Notes under the pieces: generated by a model
The model's input: the letters and a program-made list of their open reading frames with translations, nothing else
Told to the model about the DNA's origin: nothing
Database searches by the model: none
Source: Ryuthela nishihirai
Taxonomy: Eukaryota > Arthropoda > Arachnida > Araneae > Heptathelidae
NCBI GenBank assembly: GCA_038380435.1
Contig: JAWZYU010000007.1
Coordinates: forward strand, 23,663,001 to 23,727,000
Length of the DNA: 64,000 bases
Reading direction: 5' to 3'
Shown here: positions 1 to 12,491 of the stretch, piece after piece
Layout: each line of letters starts with the position of its first letter
Numbering within the stretch: position 1 is the stretch's first letter
Position numbers and translations under genes: made by a program

Positions 1-62
1 CCATATTGAAGACCATTGTTAAACATGGTTTTGAAATGAAAGCCTCCTGGTAATCTTGGAAA

Positions 63-515
63 TGTAAGAAGAGAGTCCATGTTGAAAATTGTTATTACAC
101 ATAGATGTAAGCTAAAAGTCACTCGATGATCTTGAGACCTCATAAATCAATCAGATATGATGGAGATTACTGTCGCAGTGAGATACCAATTCAAATTTAT
201 ACCGACTTTCAAATTACTAGATAGCATAATGATCTCGGCTCCAACATATATTTCAAAATTTTCTAAGTGACACTTCTGTCCTTTGATTTCATAATATCAG
301 TTCAAATAAAAATTTAGAAACTTTTTAAAATCAAGCAGTTAAAATTGCATCCAATGAGAGCTTCACTAAATCATTTCAACAGCATCAGGTGACTGATAAT
401 ATTGAAATAATTCATCATATATGACTGACTTTTGGGATCCCAAGATCATTGGGTGGCTTCCATCTCGAATTTATGTTATAGAAACGATGTTCAGCATGGA
501 CTCTCTTCTGATAGA
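63..515. repeat. Diverged foldback, arms 63-165 and 415-515
   Basis: The block beginning AGAAGAGAGTCCATG at 68 reappears inverted ending near 515, and the phrase GATGATCTTG lies in the left arm with its inverse in the right arm. About 250 bp separate the arms. Probably an old foldback MITE. Ends and TSD are not clear. Confidence 0.4.
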
Positions 516-655
516 GCCATTCAGCAAAATGCACCAGCCATATACTATTCTATATTACAATTATAACTATATTTCATTTATTAATCAAAATAATATTTAT
601 AACTATATTTCTGTAACATTTTGTATTCAGCAGCATTTTTAAATTTATAACTATA

Positions 656-750
656 TTTCAATTTATTAATCAAAATAATATTAAAACTCTGTCATTGAGC
701 GCTAAAACTTTTAAGTGTATCCTTCACACTATTCTATATTTCAACTAATT
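656..750. repeat. Single arm of the TTGAGC foldback family
   Basis: CATTGAGCGCTAAAACTTTT followed by TATCCTTCACACTATT matches one arm of the elements at 2583-2995 and 12167-12434. The second arm is missing. A separate 80-bp direct repeat (565-602, 645-683) precedes it. Confidence 0.5.
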
Positions 751-1459
751 CCTACAACAGTGACCCTTGACTCATACAGAACTCTCCTTCATGATCTTCA
801 TTGTGATGAAACATAAGTTGTCAACATAGGTTACGTAGCAGTATGAATATATTCCATTGTAATCTGCAATGATTAGCATATCATTTAATAGTTTCTACCT
901 AATATAAGATGGATGCATTGACCTTCAGTATCTTAATGCCTTTTTAAAGTAATTCAATTGAAATATTTTATTTATACAATGAAACTGTTGATATTAAATT
1001 ATTTAGAATAATCTGTAAGTAATAAAATAAATAACTTTTAGATTTCATTATGACTATTTTCTTTCTGCTGATAGTTTAAAAATTTCAAATTATATGCATT
1101 CACAGGGACCAACAATTCATTTAAGCCAACAGAAAAGATATTAATTGAGAACTTAAAATTGCTATTGGTTCAAAGTTTTGCACAATACATCTTTCTATCT
1201 TTTATCACTTAATTTATGTATAATCACTGCAGCTTTTAAGATTAAGAATTAACAGGACATTCATAAATTTAATTAAAATACAAAACCAAAACCTTTCAAT
1301 TGATAAAAATAACACAAATCTCTAAGAACCTCCTTTTGTATATTATTACAAAAGCTATGGTTGATCAGCAAATCCCAGTCATTAGGCAAATTAAGTACAG
1401 TATCGAAGATTACTATTATGTTATACTTGTTAAATTGAAAAGGAGGCAAAAATGTATAC

Positions 1460-1642
1460 CTGCACTGGTTCTGGAAGACTAGCATCTGGTTTAATTGCGA
1501 CTTTTTTTGCTTCATCTAAATTTTTCTCTCTCCTCACTGTATCTTCTGCTTCTTTGGAAGCTTTTTCTGCCTTTTTGTGTTGTTCTCGAGCCCAAATTTT
1601 TTTTACCTTCTTTAATTGTGACTGTGATGCTAATACCCATCT
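1460..1642 (-). CDS. NARS1: NARS1 exon 4
   Basis: A 183-nt (61-codon) phase 0 exon. The acceptor is TGTTTTAG and the donor GTATACAT. It starts RWVLASQSQLKKVKKIW and ends VAIKPDASLPEPVQ, with a lysine- and glutamate-rich stretch between (residues about 80-110 of the protein) that looks helical. In animal AsnRS this charged linker joins the N-terminal domain to the OB-fold anticodon-binding domain, and the motifs SQLK, RREKNL-EAKK and SLPEP are kept here. The next exon, expected to begin the OB fold, is not found at 1-1459 and must lie left of the window. Confidence 0.92.
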
Positions 1643-2070
1643 CTAAAACACATATATACATAAAAAGTTATACAACTGCTAACCATATTTAATAAAATAA
1701 TACAAAACAATAACAAAAACAAAACATTGAATATGTAACAATAAACCTTTAGTCTCAAGAATGTTTTTATAAACCCAAAATAAGACAAGTCAAAACTGAA
1801 TCCATGGATTACTGGTTACATTGAACCGGGAGGATGTGGTCATAACTGATTCTGAATAATTTTTAAAACAAAAATAAAATACTGAAATTATAAACCACAA
1901 GTAATTTATGTTAGCCCAAGTCAACCCTATATATATACAGGGTGATTCAGTTAAGCATGTACTGTGATGCCCCCTCATTCACTTTTACTTTACCTTAACC
2001 AGTTTTGCTTAATTTAAGTTACATTTATCATTTTGGGGATTTTAATTTTATTTTTGGCATCACAGCGCTC

Positions 2071-2122
2071 GTTTCTAAGAGCATAGGAGTTGCGCATGCG
2101 CAACTCCTATGCTCTTAGAAAC
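2071..2122. repeat. Perfect 26-bp-arm palindrome
   Basis: Arms 2071-2096 and 2097-2122 are exact reverse complements with no spacer, centred on GCGCATGCGC, and are followed by a run of C. On the left a short inverted pair (GTGATGCC / GGCATCAC) brackets it. Confidence 0.9.
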
Positions 2123-2582
2123 ACCCCCCCCCCCCCCGTCTTGTGTCGTAGCTTGCGCGCTCGTCATATTATGCAAATGTCTATACCAGTGCAACAGCCA
2201 CTTGTTGCCGAGCCTGTACGCTTGTTATAACCGTGACATATAGTCACAGAAGTTAGTAAGAGTCAGTGAGAGAGTTGAAGTAGGAGTTGTAAGGAGTAGT
2301 TGTCAGTAGTAGAGTTGTGAAGAGTTGATGTTAGTCACAGAGTAGAAGAGTTGTGAGTAGAAATTAGTAAAGTAGCAGCTAGATAGTGATGATGTAGATG
2401 ACGTTTTCATTTACGTTGGTGAGTGTTTAAAATAATTTTGGAAATAAACTTGTTTGTTATAGAAACTGAATATCCAAAACTGAATACTGAGACTGAATAC
2501 TGAATATATGAAACTGAATATCCAACTGAAATTTATGTATGACTCCACATTACCTTGCAATATGTAAATTACTAATGCCTTA

Positions 2583-2995
2583 AAATAACATTAATCAAAA
2601 TAATATTAAAGTCATTGAGCACTAAAATTTTTAAGTTTATCCTTCAAACTATTTGCATATTTTAAAAGTTTTTAGAAAAAAACTCTGAAGCTTTTTGGAA
2701 CAAGAACAGTGCTCTGTGTTCAGTGAAGTGACTTAGTTACATTAAGAAGTTCCTTTAAGATCATATAGTGTCCATTTAAGGCCATATAGTGTCAGTGAAG
2801 TGACACCATATAGTGTTACTTCACTGAGGTTTTCACTTTTTTCACTTTTCAGAGAATTGTTCTTGCTCCGAAAAGCTTCTGAGTTTTTCCTAAAAACTTT
2901 TAATATACAAATAGTTTGAAGAATAAACTTAAATGACTGAACTTTTGAAGGATTACTGCTCAACAAGAGAGAATTTTAATGCTATTTTAATTAAT
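2583..2995. mobile_element. Foldback MITE (TTGAGC family)
   Basis: The left arm (about 2583-2730) runs from a TTGAGC-type end through TTTATCCTTCAAACTATTTG to a CAGTGAAGTGAC centre. The right arm (about 2810-2990) is its inverse. The centre holds a short direct repeat of CATATAGTGTC. It is the same family as 12167-12434 but older, with a small insertion in the right arm. Confidence 0.7.
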
Positions 2996-3179
2996 TTCTG
3001 AGTAAGAAGGCCTTTTTAATTGTTTCTAATGCCTATAAAAAAAAGCTACCAGGTCACTCCATTTCAATACTGTTGCTTGTAAGGAGGGTTAATCTCATTA
3101 TTTTTATTTTCACTGAAGATGGTGATGGTGGGCTGTTGGAAGACTTGAAGTAGGACAGTCACAGGTAGCAGTCACAGGT

Positions 3180-4065
3180 AGCAAAACTGATATCAGTACT
3201 CAAAAAACAGGAATTATTACGAGAAAAGTAAAGGCTCCTGAGAGTTACTTCAACCTGAACTGATCATTATCTGGCTCTAATGGCAAGATGGAACAGTATG
3301 AATTCACATCATATCTCTTGAGGTTTCTGTGGCATAGGTGAAAGGATTTCCAGCAGAACAGTGTCACAAATCCTTAATATAAGTGGGTTTTATGCCAGGT
3401 GGCCAGTGGTTTGTGTCCCACTAACCCCCAACCACTGAAAAGCTTGTCTAAACTAGTGCCACTAATATATTGCTTGGAGCCTTGAACAATGGCTAATATT
3501 GTTTTCTCACAAGTCTCAATTTAACTTACAGCCAGATTTTAGATGTTTAATCTGGAGAGGACAAGGAATGTGATGCCATCCCTCCAATATCAAGAAGAAA
3601 AATACTTGTGATGGAGGTGGTGTGTTGGTCTGGAGTGGCATAACCATCAATGGCCATACTCCTCTTCATGTGTTCAATGGAGGCTCTGTAACTGCTCAGA
3701 GGTACAGAGAAGAATCCTTGAACCCTATTTGCAACTTTTTATGGGTGTGGTTGGCATTGATTTCCGGTTTATGGACAACATGCTCATCCACATAGAGCCA
3801 ACCTGATGCAGGAGTACTTAGAAATGTAAGATATCCAACAAATGACATGGCCAGCAAGGTTGCCAGACCAAAATTCCATTGGACATGTATGAGATGCCTC
3901 AGGGAGATGCATTGCAAACTATCAGCCACCTCCTCAGTCACTCCATGAGGTAAAGCTAGCTCTTGTGAAAGAATGGGATTTGTTACCTTAGTCCCTTCTG
4001 AACAACCTCATATTGAACATAGATCAATGCTATCAGGCCTGTTTAGCCATCAGAGGTGATCATAC
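3180..4065 (+). pseudogene. Tc1-like transposase relic
   Basis: Frames pieced by eye give Tc1 transposase phrases: IWRGQGM, VLVWSGITINGHTPLHVF, GGSVTAQRYREE and FHWTCMRCL, in the order expected for the middle and C-terminal DDE catalytic domain. Many frameshifts and stops make it dead. The first third, where the helix-turn-helix domain should be, is too decayed to read with confidence. It lies on the strand opposite to NARS1 inside intron 3. Confidence 0.75.
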
Positions 4066-4591
4066 TCCATATTGATGACATACATGAATATTTTTGAGCA
4101 TCAGTCGATTTTTGTGATGACCTATATTTTCCTATTTTAATGATGTCATTATAAGATATTCATTTCAGTCTAAGGGTTCTCATTTTCTACACATTTTTTG
4201 TTACAATGAAATACATTTCTGGACAAATTTTCATTAAATTACATTGTACAATAAAAAAGGTATGCCTCATCCTGTTAGCATTACCTTAATTTTGTCAAGC
4301 AGTTTATTACAAAAATCAATTCGATTAATTTCTATTAATGTTTACTCAGGAACAGATTTAAACCTTACACACCCCTAGGAACATGAAGTGGTAGTGTGCC
4401 CTTATGTGGAGCATTTTTTTTTACTTCTAATAAAAAAATACTAATATTTTTGCTTTTACTACCATGAAGAAAATAAATACTGTAATTGAAATGGATGTAG
4501 GAATTTCAGTGATATGCAGTAATTTTAAGAAAGTATAATATTAATGTGATTAATATTATACATAGCATATAGCTTGTAATATTCAGCAGCA

Positions 4592-4698
4592 ATAAAAAAT
4601 AAAATAAATACCCCCTCAAGCAGCTCTTGCCACAGAGGTCTGACAGGAGCCTGTCAGTTTATATGCCACAGTAGGAGACCTGAGAGGATGGCAGGATA
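4592..4698 (-). mobile_element. SINE-B, 5'-truncated
   Basis: The 3' part only: the AAATAAATACCCCCTCAAGC tail (reverse sense) through the CTGTCAG repeats to the GGATGGCAGG block. The tRNA-like head is missing. Confidence 0.85.
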
Positions 4699-4789
4699 AC
4701 ATTTAAAAATAAAATTATTCCTTTTAAATTTTAATGCTGTTTCTTCTTTGCTTTCTTTAAATCTGGGATTGAACAAATTGGCTAAATTA

Positions 4790-5390
4790 TCACAAATATT
4801 GGGTTTTTTCATGTTGTATGAATGGAAGAACTGTATTCAAAACTCCCTAACTTGCAAAATTGTTTTGTAGCAAAAGGTCACAAGAAATGGAAAATCTAAA
4901 AATATTCCCCAATCAATTTTGAGTAAAATTTGTTTAATGCATAAAGAGTTCTGGAAACCAAAAGTTTTAACATCAGTTTTGCTATTTGTAAGAATTTACC
5001 TTAAAATAATAAAACCATTTACTGAAAAAAAAAAAATGCATTTTTAGAAGTTTATATAATAAAAATAAATACCCCCTCAAGCAGCTGCTTGCCACAGAGG
5101 TTTGGGTAATGTTTTTCACTTTGCATCAATTCTGAAACAGTATTTAGGACAAGTAAAACAGAAGCATCTGCTGGAAAATATTTCAGCTTCAATAACACTT
5201 TCAATATTAAACAAACATTTTCTAATATCAAAATCTGGATAAATTTGATTAGATGTATAATATATCATTTGCAACATTTTTCATTCAAACAGCTCCTTTT
5301 CAAAGTTAGGGAGTTTTGAACATTGTTTTCCACTCACACAACATGGAAGTATCCTAGTACATTTGGTAACATTATCCTAGTACATTGACT
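4790..5390. mobile_element. Long-TIR DNA element, 'family C', copy 1
   Basis: The left end carries CATGTTGTATGAATGGAAG and then CAAAACTCCCTAACTT. The right end is the inverse of CATGTTGTGTGAGTGGAAA with CAAAACTCCCTAACTTTGAA. The arms run about 90 bp. No transposase frame. It shares ends with copies at 41434-42905 and 56108-57475. A SINE-B fragment sits inside. Confidence 0.6.
5059..5101 (-). mobile_element. SINE-B tail fragment
   Basis: AAATAAATACCCCCTCAAGC then AGCTGCTTGCCACAGAGG only: the last ~45 bp of SINE-B, as expected from severe 5' truncation. Confidence 0.8.
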
Positions 5391-5657
5391 AACAATCCAT
5401 ATTATTTTAAATGTTCATCTTTCCTTCTCCAAAGAGAAGATTTAAAAAAGAGAGTATTGCTCTGAATAGATACTTGTAAGTAGTTAAAATAAAAAAAAAG
5501 AGATAATTTTGTTGTTATTTAAATGAACAAATTGTAACATTTAAATGATGGCACCCCCATGATGTTGGTGCTTAATATGCCTAATGGGAAATCTGGGTGT
5601 GTTACAAATATGTCGATAGCAATTATTAACATCTTTCAAAAGAGGCACGTGGCTTTT

Positions 5658-5868
5658 ACTGTCCCAGTAACTGAGTGGTTAGTGTACTTGGCTACTAATC
5701 AAAAGGACCTGGGTTCAAGACCCAGATAAGGCATGGATGTTTGTTTTGTCTTTCTGCTGAGTTCTCGTCATCCTCACAGACCTTTTACTATGGTGAATTA
5801 AACTGGCAGGCTCTTGTAAGATTTCTGTGGCAAGCAGCTGCTTGAGCAGATATTTAATTTAATAATAA
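5658..5868 (+). mobile_element. SINE-B, full length, diverged
   Basis: The tRNA-like head (ACTGAGTGGTTAGTG box A region, GGGTTCAAGACCC box B) is followed by the GGCATGGATGT block and the GCAAGCAGCTGCTTGAG 3' end with an ATTTAAT tail. Many substitutions make it an old copy. Confidence 0.85.
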
Positions 5869-8139
5869 AATTGGTTTTGTCATCCTGATGATTCTGATTA
5901 CTCATTCACTCTTAAGATGCCAATATGCTCTGTGTAGACTACATCTGGGAATTTTTTTTTTTAAGTTGAGCCAGAGAATTGAGTGTGCCCAACAGCTCTA
6001 ATAATAAAGTTGGTTGTTTTCAGTTTTATGGTAAAAGAGCAACTAAGGATTTAATGCAGCACACAAATGGAAGAAAATATATGTTACAGAAACCAGAACT
6101 GAAGCTAAAAGGAGGAAAGTCATTAATATAACAAAGAAAGTGTGACCCTATGACATGTAACCAGAAGATCACAGGTTTGATTTCCACTTGGGTCAGTATT
6201 ATTATTTCTAACTGACTAAAATCATATTTTCTAATACATATAGTCTTGTGTTTCTAGCACCAATTTTCTATGCAAATTGGGATGTTTACTTTGGATTTAC
6301 AAACAAAATATGATAAAGAAAAATACAACAATGAAAGAATAAACAGTAATGAAAGATGACTCAAACTGTTGTAACTTAATCTCTCTCTCTCTCTTATTCA
6401 GCAATACTTTTATTCATTGTTTTGAACTGCTGTGTCATCTTCTGGACATTTACTCACTTGAAGTTACCTTCCTTACAAAACATCATAATTGCATATGCAA
6501 GTTGTTCTCAGCATTATCACTTCATGGCCCAGAAAATTGTTTCTATACAGATTTTTACACATTCACATGGGTCAGAAATTGTATGAATATGTTCCTGTGG
6601 CCCAGCAGTAATTTTAGTACTCTTTAAATTTTCTTCCTTCAAAATTTCTTATGAATTAACTAAGCATTGAAGACTCAAATAACAAAGTGCTTACTTTTAC
6701 AATAAAATAATATTAAAAACATTCTTAAATTAATATCCAAGAAGTTTTAAATGCAATATATTTTTGAATTTTAGTGCATTTTTGAAAGTAAGATCATGAC
6801 CAAACAGTTGAGAAACACTGCCATTGCAAAGGCTTATCTTATCCTCTAAAATTATTCCAACACATTTATTCCTATTTCTCCATCTTTCATTCCTAAAATC
6901 TTCATCTGTTCAGCATTAAAATTGTTAAAAAAGATAGACGATTTTCCTTTCTAGTATTATTTATGAGTGTCAGAAAGTAAAGTTCCCAGTTTGTTCCCTG
7001 CCAAACTAACAAACATCTGAGGCTGTGCTCCATTGCTTGATAGTACCAAAGGGTGTCACTAAGTAGCAAAAATCATCACTGTTACGCACCTATGATACGA
7101 GGTGCAGAGTTGGAGCAAGCGTGGAAAAGGTACTGCATATGTATATGAAGCTGAAAATCTGAGTACTAATCTATTTCTATGGACAAAGAAGACTCAAGTA
7201 CACAATTCATTGACAGCTTGTGACTGGGTACAGCTCAGATGCCCTGTCAGTGCAACATGTGAGGAAATAAGCCATTTTAATAATGAGATGTGAACAATAT
7301 AATCAGTACCCTAATTATATGAACATATCAATAATGAGAAATAATGAGATGTGACTGTAGTAGATGGATTATCTCCACACGTCAAGATGGGCAACTTTTC
7401 ACTACCCACCATAGTCCAAACCCAGTGTCGCTGGATTTCCGCTTATTTGTTAAGGTAAAGAAGTATCTCCAAGGATGCTTTCCATTGGATGTTACCATCA
7501 AAGAGGAAGTCAGAAAGTAGTTTCAAGAGCATGCCATATCCTTTTTTATCAATGGGGTTCAATAAACTGACTAATCATTACAAATATCTTAATAAGTCTG
7601 GTTACTACACATGTGGGGCACCTCCTGTATATTGTCTATGGTGTATTTACCTGCTTTGCACAGAAATTATAAAGGGAACCTAACTTGCACGTTTATCCTT
7701 GTGTATTATACAGGATAAGTTAAATTTTTGCTCAAAACTCTATCTCAGATATCAAAAATATGAAGTTTAACTGATATTCCCTCCAGTTTTTGCATCAAGT
7801 GAACAATTTTAAACTTCAAATCATGTAATTCAACATGATTCACAGGGAATCAACACATGTTGAGAACAATTTTTAACAACCTGCACCTGCAGATAACATA
7901 AAACTGTAGGTTTGGGTTTGTATCTCACCTGGCTGCAAGTAATTTTTTCATTAACTGTAAATTGCTAATAGTTTCTCATCTATAATGCTTCTATTTCTTC
8001 TGTATAAAACATTAGTGGAGTGTGGTATAAAAATGCATCTTTCCAAGTGACATTAAATGTACTTCTCAACTGAATGAAAAGCAGTGTGATGCTTCTGTTG
8101 ACAGGATGCCTTCTTAGTCATTGTTAGTGGAAATCTTCA

Positions 8140-8215
8140 TCAGCTATCAGTAACACAGTGATCAGAGCAACTCAACATTATCAGGAGGTTATGAGTTCAT
8201 ATCTCAGCTAAAAAA
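8140..8215 (+). repeat. tRNA-like relic, third family
   Basis: GTGATCAGAGCAACTCAACA then TATCAGGAGG and ATGAGTTCATATCTCA resemble box A and box B of a tRNA. The same phrase is at 31185-31245 (minus) and 31385-31435 (plus). Stems do not close, so it is not a functional tRNA. Confidence 0.45.
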
Positions 8216-9280
8216 ATTTCACATACACACTTAAAACATGAAAAATCACATTACTTTGTCATCTTATTCTGTATTAAATCATGGTTTGTAAATGGTAGCT
8301 ACACAAAAACGAGAGGAAGAACTGTGCATGATTCTTCAAAATGTTTAATCGAGTCATTCAGTCATCTTCAAGGAGCATATATTTAGTTTAGCTTTAAGGC
8401 CAAATTTACATACATTTTGCCTTCTGCTGAGAAATAGTCAACTTCAAATAGTCTTGGCTGAAACTATTAATTCCCTTCACACTCTTAGTTAGCCTTAAGT
8501 GCAGGACAGATATTCTGAATTTGTTTTCATTTGAAAATTTCTGTTGACAAAGAAATTGTTCTTTTTTTATTTATTTTGGAAACTCTTCTCCAAGTAGATA
8601 AATGTACAGGGCATTCTGCAGCAGAAATCAACACTCAAAGTACAACTTTACTTTTTGGTTACCTTATTATCTGAAAAGGTACCTATGATCCCAAATTGAA
8701 ATGGTGCATTTCATAGTGGCCAGGATTGCAGATTCTTCAAATGGTATACTGAATAAGAAATAGTAATGTCTGATTTCCTACCAAAATGTCTTAAGTCTGT
8801 AGAAATTGGGGAACAGGCTAAATCCTTATGACATTCAAATTTTACTTTTTTCTATGTCTGGTATCAATGTACCTTTCAGTCACTTCTGAAAAATTTATAT
8901 ACAAAAATATTTGTATTCATTAGTACTTCTGAGTTTTTTAATATACTCAGCTGCAATGATTCTTATAAGTTTATTATGACAATATTAACTTTAATCAGAA
9001 AATATCTATAAATAGTTCTAGGAAATATATGCTAAAAAATCTATTTCTAATCAGAAAATATCTATAATAGTTCTAGGAAATATATTATAAAAATCTATCA
9101 ACTAAATGCCTTAATATATTAAAAATCTATTACGGCATTTAGTTGTTTTAGGTATCATTAAAGCTTTTGTAAATCATACCATAAAATTTTTTATGCTTTT
9201 AGTTACTAATTATAAATTAATATATTTCAAGAGAATATATTTGATTAATAAAAGGACAGCTAAAAGTTTCAGCAAATTAC

Positions 9281-9346
9281 CTCCTCTTCAGTTTTTGAAT
9301 CAGTATAAAATTTGGGAAAGGGTTCTTTTCCAGCATACCTCATAGC
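9281..9346 (-). CDS. NARS1: NARS1 exon 3
   Basis: A 66-nt (22-codon) phase 0 exon reading AMRYAGKEPFP then KFYTDSKTEEE. The acceptor is a long T-rich tract ending TTCTAG and the donor is GTAATTTG. The GKEPFP block is a strongly conserved part of the animal AsnRS N-terminal domain. Both flanks are AT-rich intron sequence with no competing open frame. Confidence 0.9.
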
Positions 9347-9775
9347 CTAGAAGAAAAAATACAACAAAATACACATATCTTTTTCACAAAGGGTCTGATC
9401 CATCTCAATTCAGAGAAGCACTTAAAAAAATTATAGTCACAGATTTTCTAGAAATTTTAGTATGATATTATTAGACAAAATAAGGAGATATGTTGGGACT
9501 TTTCCCCTCTATTTCAGTGCAATTCACATGAAAAATAAATTTATTGGTTATCAATATATTATTATATAATTATTACCTATTAATTATTAATAATAATGCT
9601 CAATTTCATTAGTCATAAATTATAAAAATTAATGCAAACTTTGATGCGGTAGTCGCACATTTATGGCTTAATGAGAGGCACCAATACCAGCTGCTCAAGA
9701 ATTTCTACCCAAGCATTTCTTCTCAAAAAAAAAAAACATTTCTTCCTAATGCCTCTGTAGTGTGGTGTTGACATG

Positions 9776-10149
9776 GGTTGGGTTGTTTTACCTCTGAGCG
9801 GCACTTTTTTGCACACCATGGGCTAAATGGCCAGGTCACATGGATCCTGAAGGCTCAGAGAAGGTTGGGGTAGGGGACCCACTGGAACAGTTGTTGGGAG
9901 ACATATGGTAGCCTGTCAAAGCCATCCAGCATGTTCTTTAACGTGCACAGGTATGGCTCTCCCACATACATGGCTTAATGTCCCATCTGACGGATGGCAG
10001 CCTTTCCAAGCCCATCGTGTCACCTACTGATCATTTGCAGCCACCTACTGATTTTGCAGAGATAAATCTAACGCTGACCCAGCTGGGACTCGAACTGGGA
10101 ATTACAGATTATGAGCCTGGCATGCTACAGACTGAGCCACCCCTGCCCC
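9776..10149 (-). mobile_element. SINE-A, full length
   Basis: Flanked by the 12-bp TSD GGTGTTGACATG at 9764-9775 and 10150-10161. The 3' end (GGGTTGGGTTGTTTTACC, reverse sense) is on the left and the tRNA-like head on the right. Confidence 0.95.
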
Positions 10150-10190
10150 GGTGTTGACATGCAATACAGCGATTAATCCTTTAGTATTCG

Positions 10191-10248
10191 ATGACTGGTA
10201 CCTACTGATTGATTATAATTTATTAATCAATCAGTAGGTACCAGTCAT
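10191..10248. repeat. Hairpin with 25-bp perfect arms
   Basis: Arms 10191-10215 and 10224-10248 are exact inverses around an 8-bp AT loop. The arm begins ATGACTGGTACCTACTGATT. Possibly a miniature foldback element. No relatives seen in the window. Confidence 0.85.
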
Positions 10249-12166
10249 TGAACAGTCAATTGAGATACATGCAATACAGTGGATATTATCTTGCATGTTA
10301 ACTCTGACACAGTGGTAAAAAAACTTTATATTATCTTTCAAAGAACATTCTTTTATGAGAAAACCTGTACCAGACAGTGTAATGCTCTAAAAGTATGTTA
10401 AACTTCTTCTTTGGACCTTTTGACTGATCCAAATTAAACTTCCCAGATTGCATTGAGCACCAGGCATTTAATCTTGCTAAATAAAATCAAATGAGGGTTT
10501 GCTAAGTACATAGGTGTTACTTAGTGAGTAAGAAATCAAAAGATTGTCAAATTATTAAAGTTAAATCTTAATGAAAATCAATTATTGTTGCTCAAGAGAA
10601 AAAATAGCAAAGTCAAAATATTTCATATGACAAAGTTTATTTCCAAAAAATTTGAGACTCACCAAATGAACTGATGAATACAAAAGCAATGATTTAGTTT
10701 ATGCCTTTATTCTGCCTCACCATAGTAGATTATCGAATGGATTTTGCTTTCCGGTATGTTGACCTATTTATAACTGTAGTCGAGTTCTAATGATTTCTAA
10801 AATTTTAACGTAAGTTACTGATTTTATTACTACTGAAAGTTGCGTCATCCCGTAACTTTGCTGAATGCTTTCAATCAATATTTTAGTATACTTTCGATTT
10901 AAAAAACTTTTTTATTTTACTCTGGTGCTTCTGGAATTATTTATTACCACTTTTCAAATGTACATCGCAAATGTAAAGAATAGTTTGAAATGACTGAAAA
11001 TGAAGCCACTAGTGATCTCTAATGGCCAATATTGCAATATTGGAAGAATCGTAGGATTATGTAATTAGCTAAAAAGTACGATTTTTAAATGGTAGAAATT
11101 ATTTTAGGGATAATTTTAATATTTTAGCCAAACACACTAATTAACATTAGGATATTGCGATTTTTCCCTTTTTTTTAAATAAAAATTTCCATAGTAGTTA
11201 TGCATCTTCATACTAAAACAATTCATTCACAATTTCAGTGCTTCAAGTGAAACTTTAAATGCTTTGAAATATTTTTATTCACTTTTTTACACAGTTCCTT
11301 GTCTTTTTTAAGATATATTTCTCAGTTTTTCTTTATTTAAATTATCTTATTTTTAAACTGAAATGAATATTTTACAACACTGCTTTCTTTTGGCTTAGAG
11401 TTTGCCATTGCCAAAAATCTAAGCATATGCTTTATGTATTATTTGCATAAATGACTAAAAATTTCTCAAAAAATTTAACAAATGAAATATTTAAGCATTA
11501 ATGGAAATATTATGACTTATTTATATTAGAATAATAAAATAATTTGGAAAAAATGCAAAAAATATCTTTTTAAAATTTTTTACTGAAGTAAAAATAGAAA
11601 AAAATAAAGTTTTTAAATATTGCCAAATTTTACTGTAACAACTATTTTATTTTTCTTTGAATTTTTGTCATTTTGTTAGTCACAATTAAATATTCTTCCT
11701 TTTGGTATATAAAATGAATATTTCCCTTCATTATTTATTTCAGGATGAGTTCTAAAGAATGCATTTTATTTTCTGAAAACTTCAAAATTAACTTGGCGCC
11801 ACCAGAGTGAGACCAGGTTTAGAAACCTGATACTTTAAAGGTTAATAAAAAGTTATTGCCTAATGGTATACAAATATTTTTCAACTTGTCACAACTTAAG
11901 TGTAGATATTGTTTCATATATAGGATTTTCATCCTTTAATTCCTTGGTGATGCAAGTGCAGAAAGGCATATATCAGTGATTTCGGCCTACACTATATTTA
12001 TACATACTATGGAAATGTAGAAGTTACATTTGTCTTATGTGTAATATACCAAAAACATAAATTTATTTTTAGCATTAATAAGAGAAACAAATATACATTT
12101 TAAATCAAACTTAAAAGCACACAATTAAAAGGACCTTCTTGCTCAGAAATCAATTAAAAATAACTT

Positions 12167-12434
12167 AAAATTCTCTATTGTTGAGCAATAAAATTTTAAA
12201 GTTTATCCTTCAAACTATTTGCACGTTAAAAGTTTTTAGGAGAAAACTCAGAAGTTTTTTGGAGCAAGGACAGCACTCCGTCTTCAGTGAAGTGATACTA
12301 TAGTGAAGACGGAGCACTGTCCTCGCTCCGAAAAGCTTCCGAGTTTTCTCTTAAAAACTTTTAACATGCAAATAGTTTGAAGGATAAACTTTAAAATTTT
12401 ATTGCTCAATGATAAAGAATTTTAAGTTATTTTC
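12167..12434. mobile_element. Foldback MITE (TTGAGC family), best copy
   Basis: About 130-bp arms, nearly identical when inverted, meet at a short centre (CAGTGAAGTGATACTATAGT). Ends read AAAATAACTTAAAATTCT with TTGAGCAATAAAATTTTAAA inside. No coding content. The whole unit can fold into one hairpin 57 bp from NARS1 exon 2. Confidence 0.85.
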
Positions 12435-12491
12435 GAAACTTAGAATATATATTAACTGGAATACAAATGAAACATGAAGATAGAAGCATAC

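Larger units (their letters stand above)
1643..9280 (-). other. NARS1 intron 3 (7.6 kb)
   Basis: AT-rich intron. Recognised content is a 52-bp palindrome (2071-2122), a foldback element (2583-2995), a Tc1 relic (3180-4065), three SINE-B pieces (4592-4698, 5059-5101, 5658-5868) and a long-TIR element (about 4790-5390). The purine-rich block 2225-2400, rich in GTAGAGTTGTGAAGAG-like phrases, with AATAAA at 2442-2447, could be part of a solo LTR but its ends are not visible. The stretch 5870-8140 has no feature I can name. 8990-9100 is a roughly 55-bp direct duplication of a block containing ATAGTTCTAGGAAATATAT. Confidence 0.7.
9347..12491 (-). other. NARS1 intron 2 (3.1 kb)
   Basis: Contains one SINE-A (9776-10149), a 58-bp hairpin (10191-10248) and a foldback element (12167-12434). 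The remaining AT-rich sequence 10260-12160 shows no open frame or repeat I can recognise. Confidence 0.7.

Noticed and set aside
2225..2450. Solo LTR of a retrovirus-like element
   Set aside because: Purine-rich text and AATAAA are suggestive, but no TG...CA ends, TSD or primer-binding site could be fixed.
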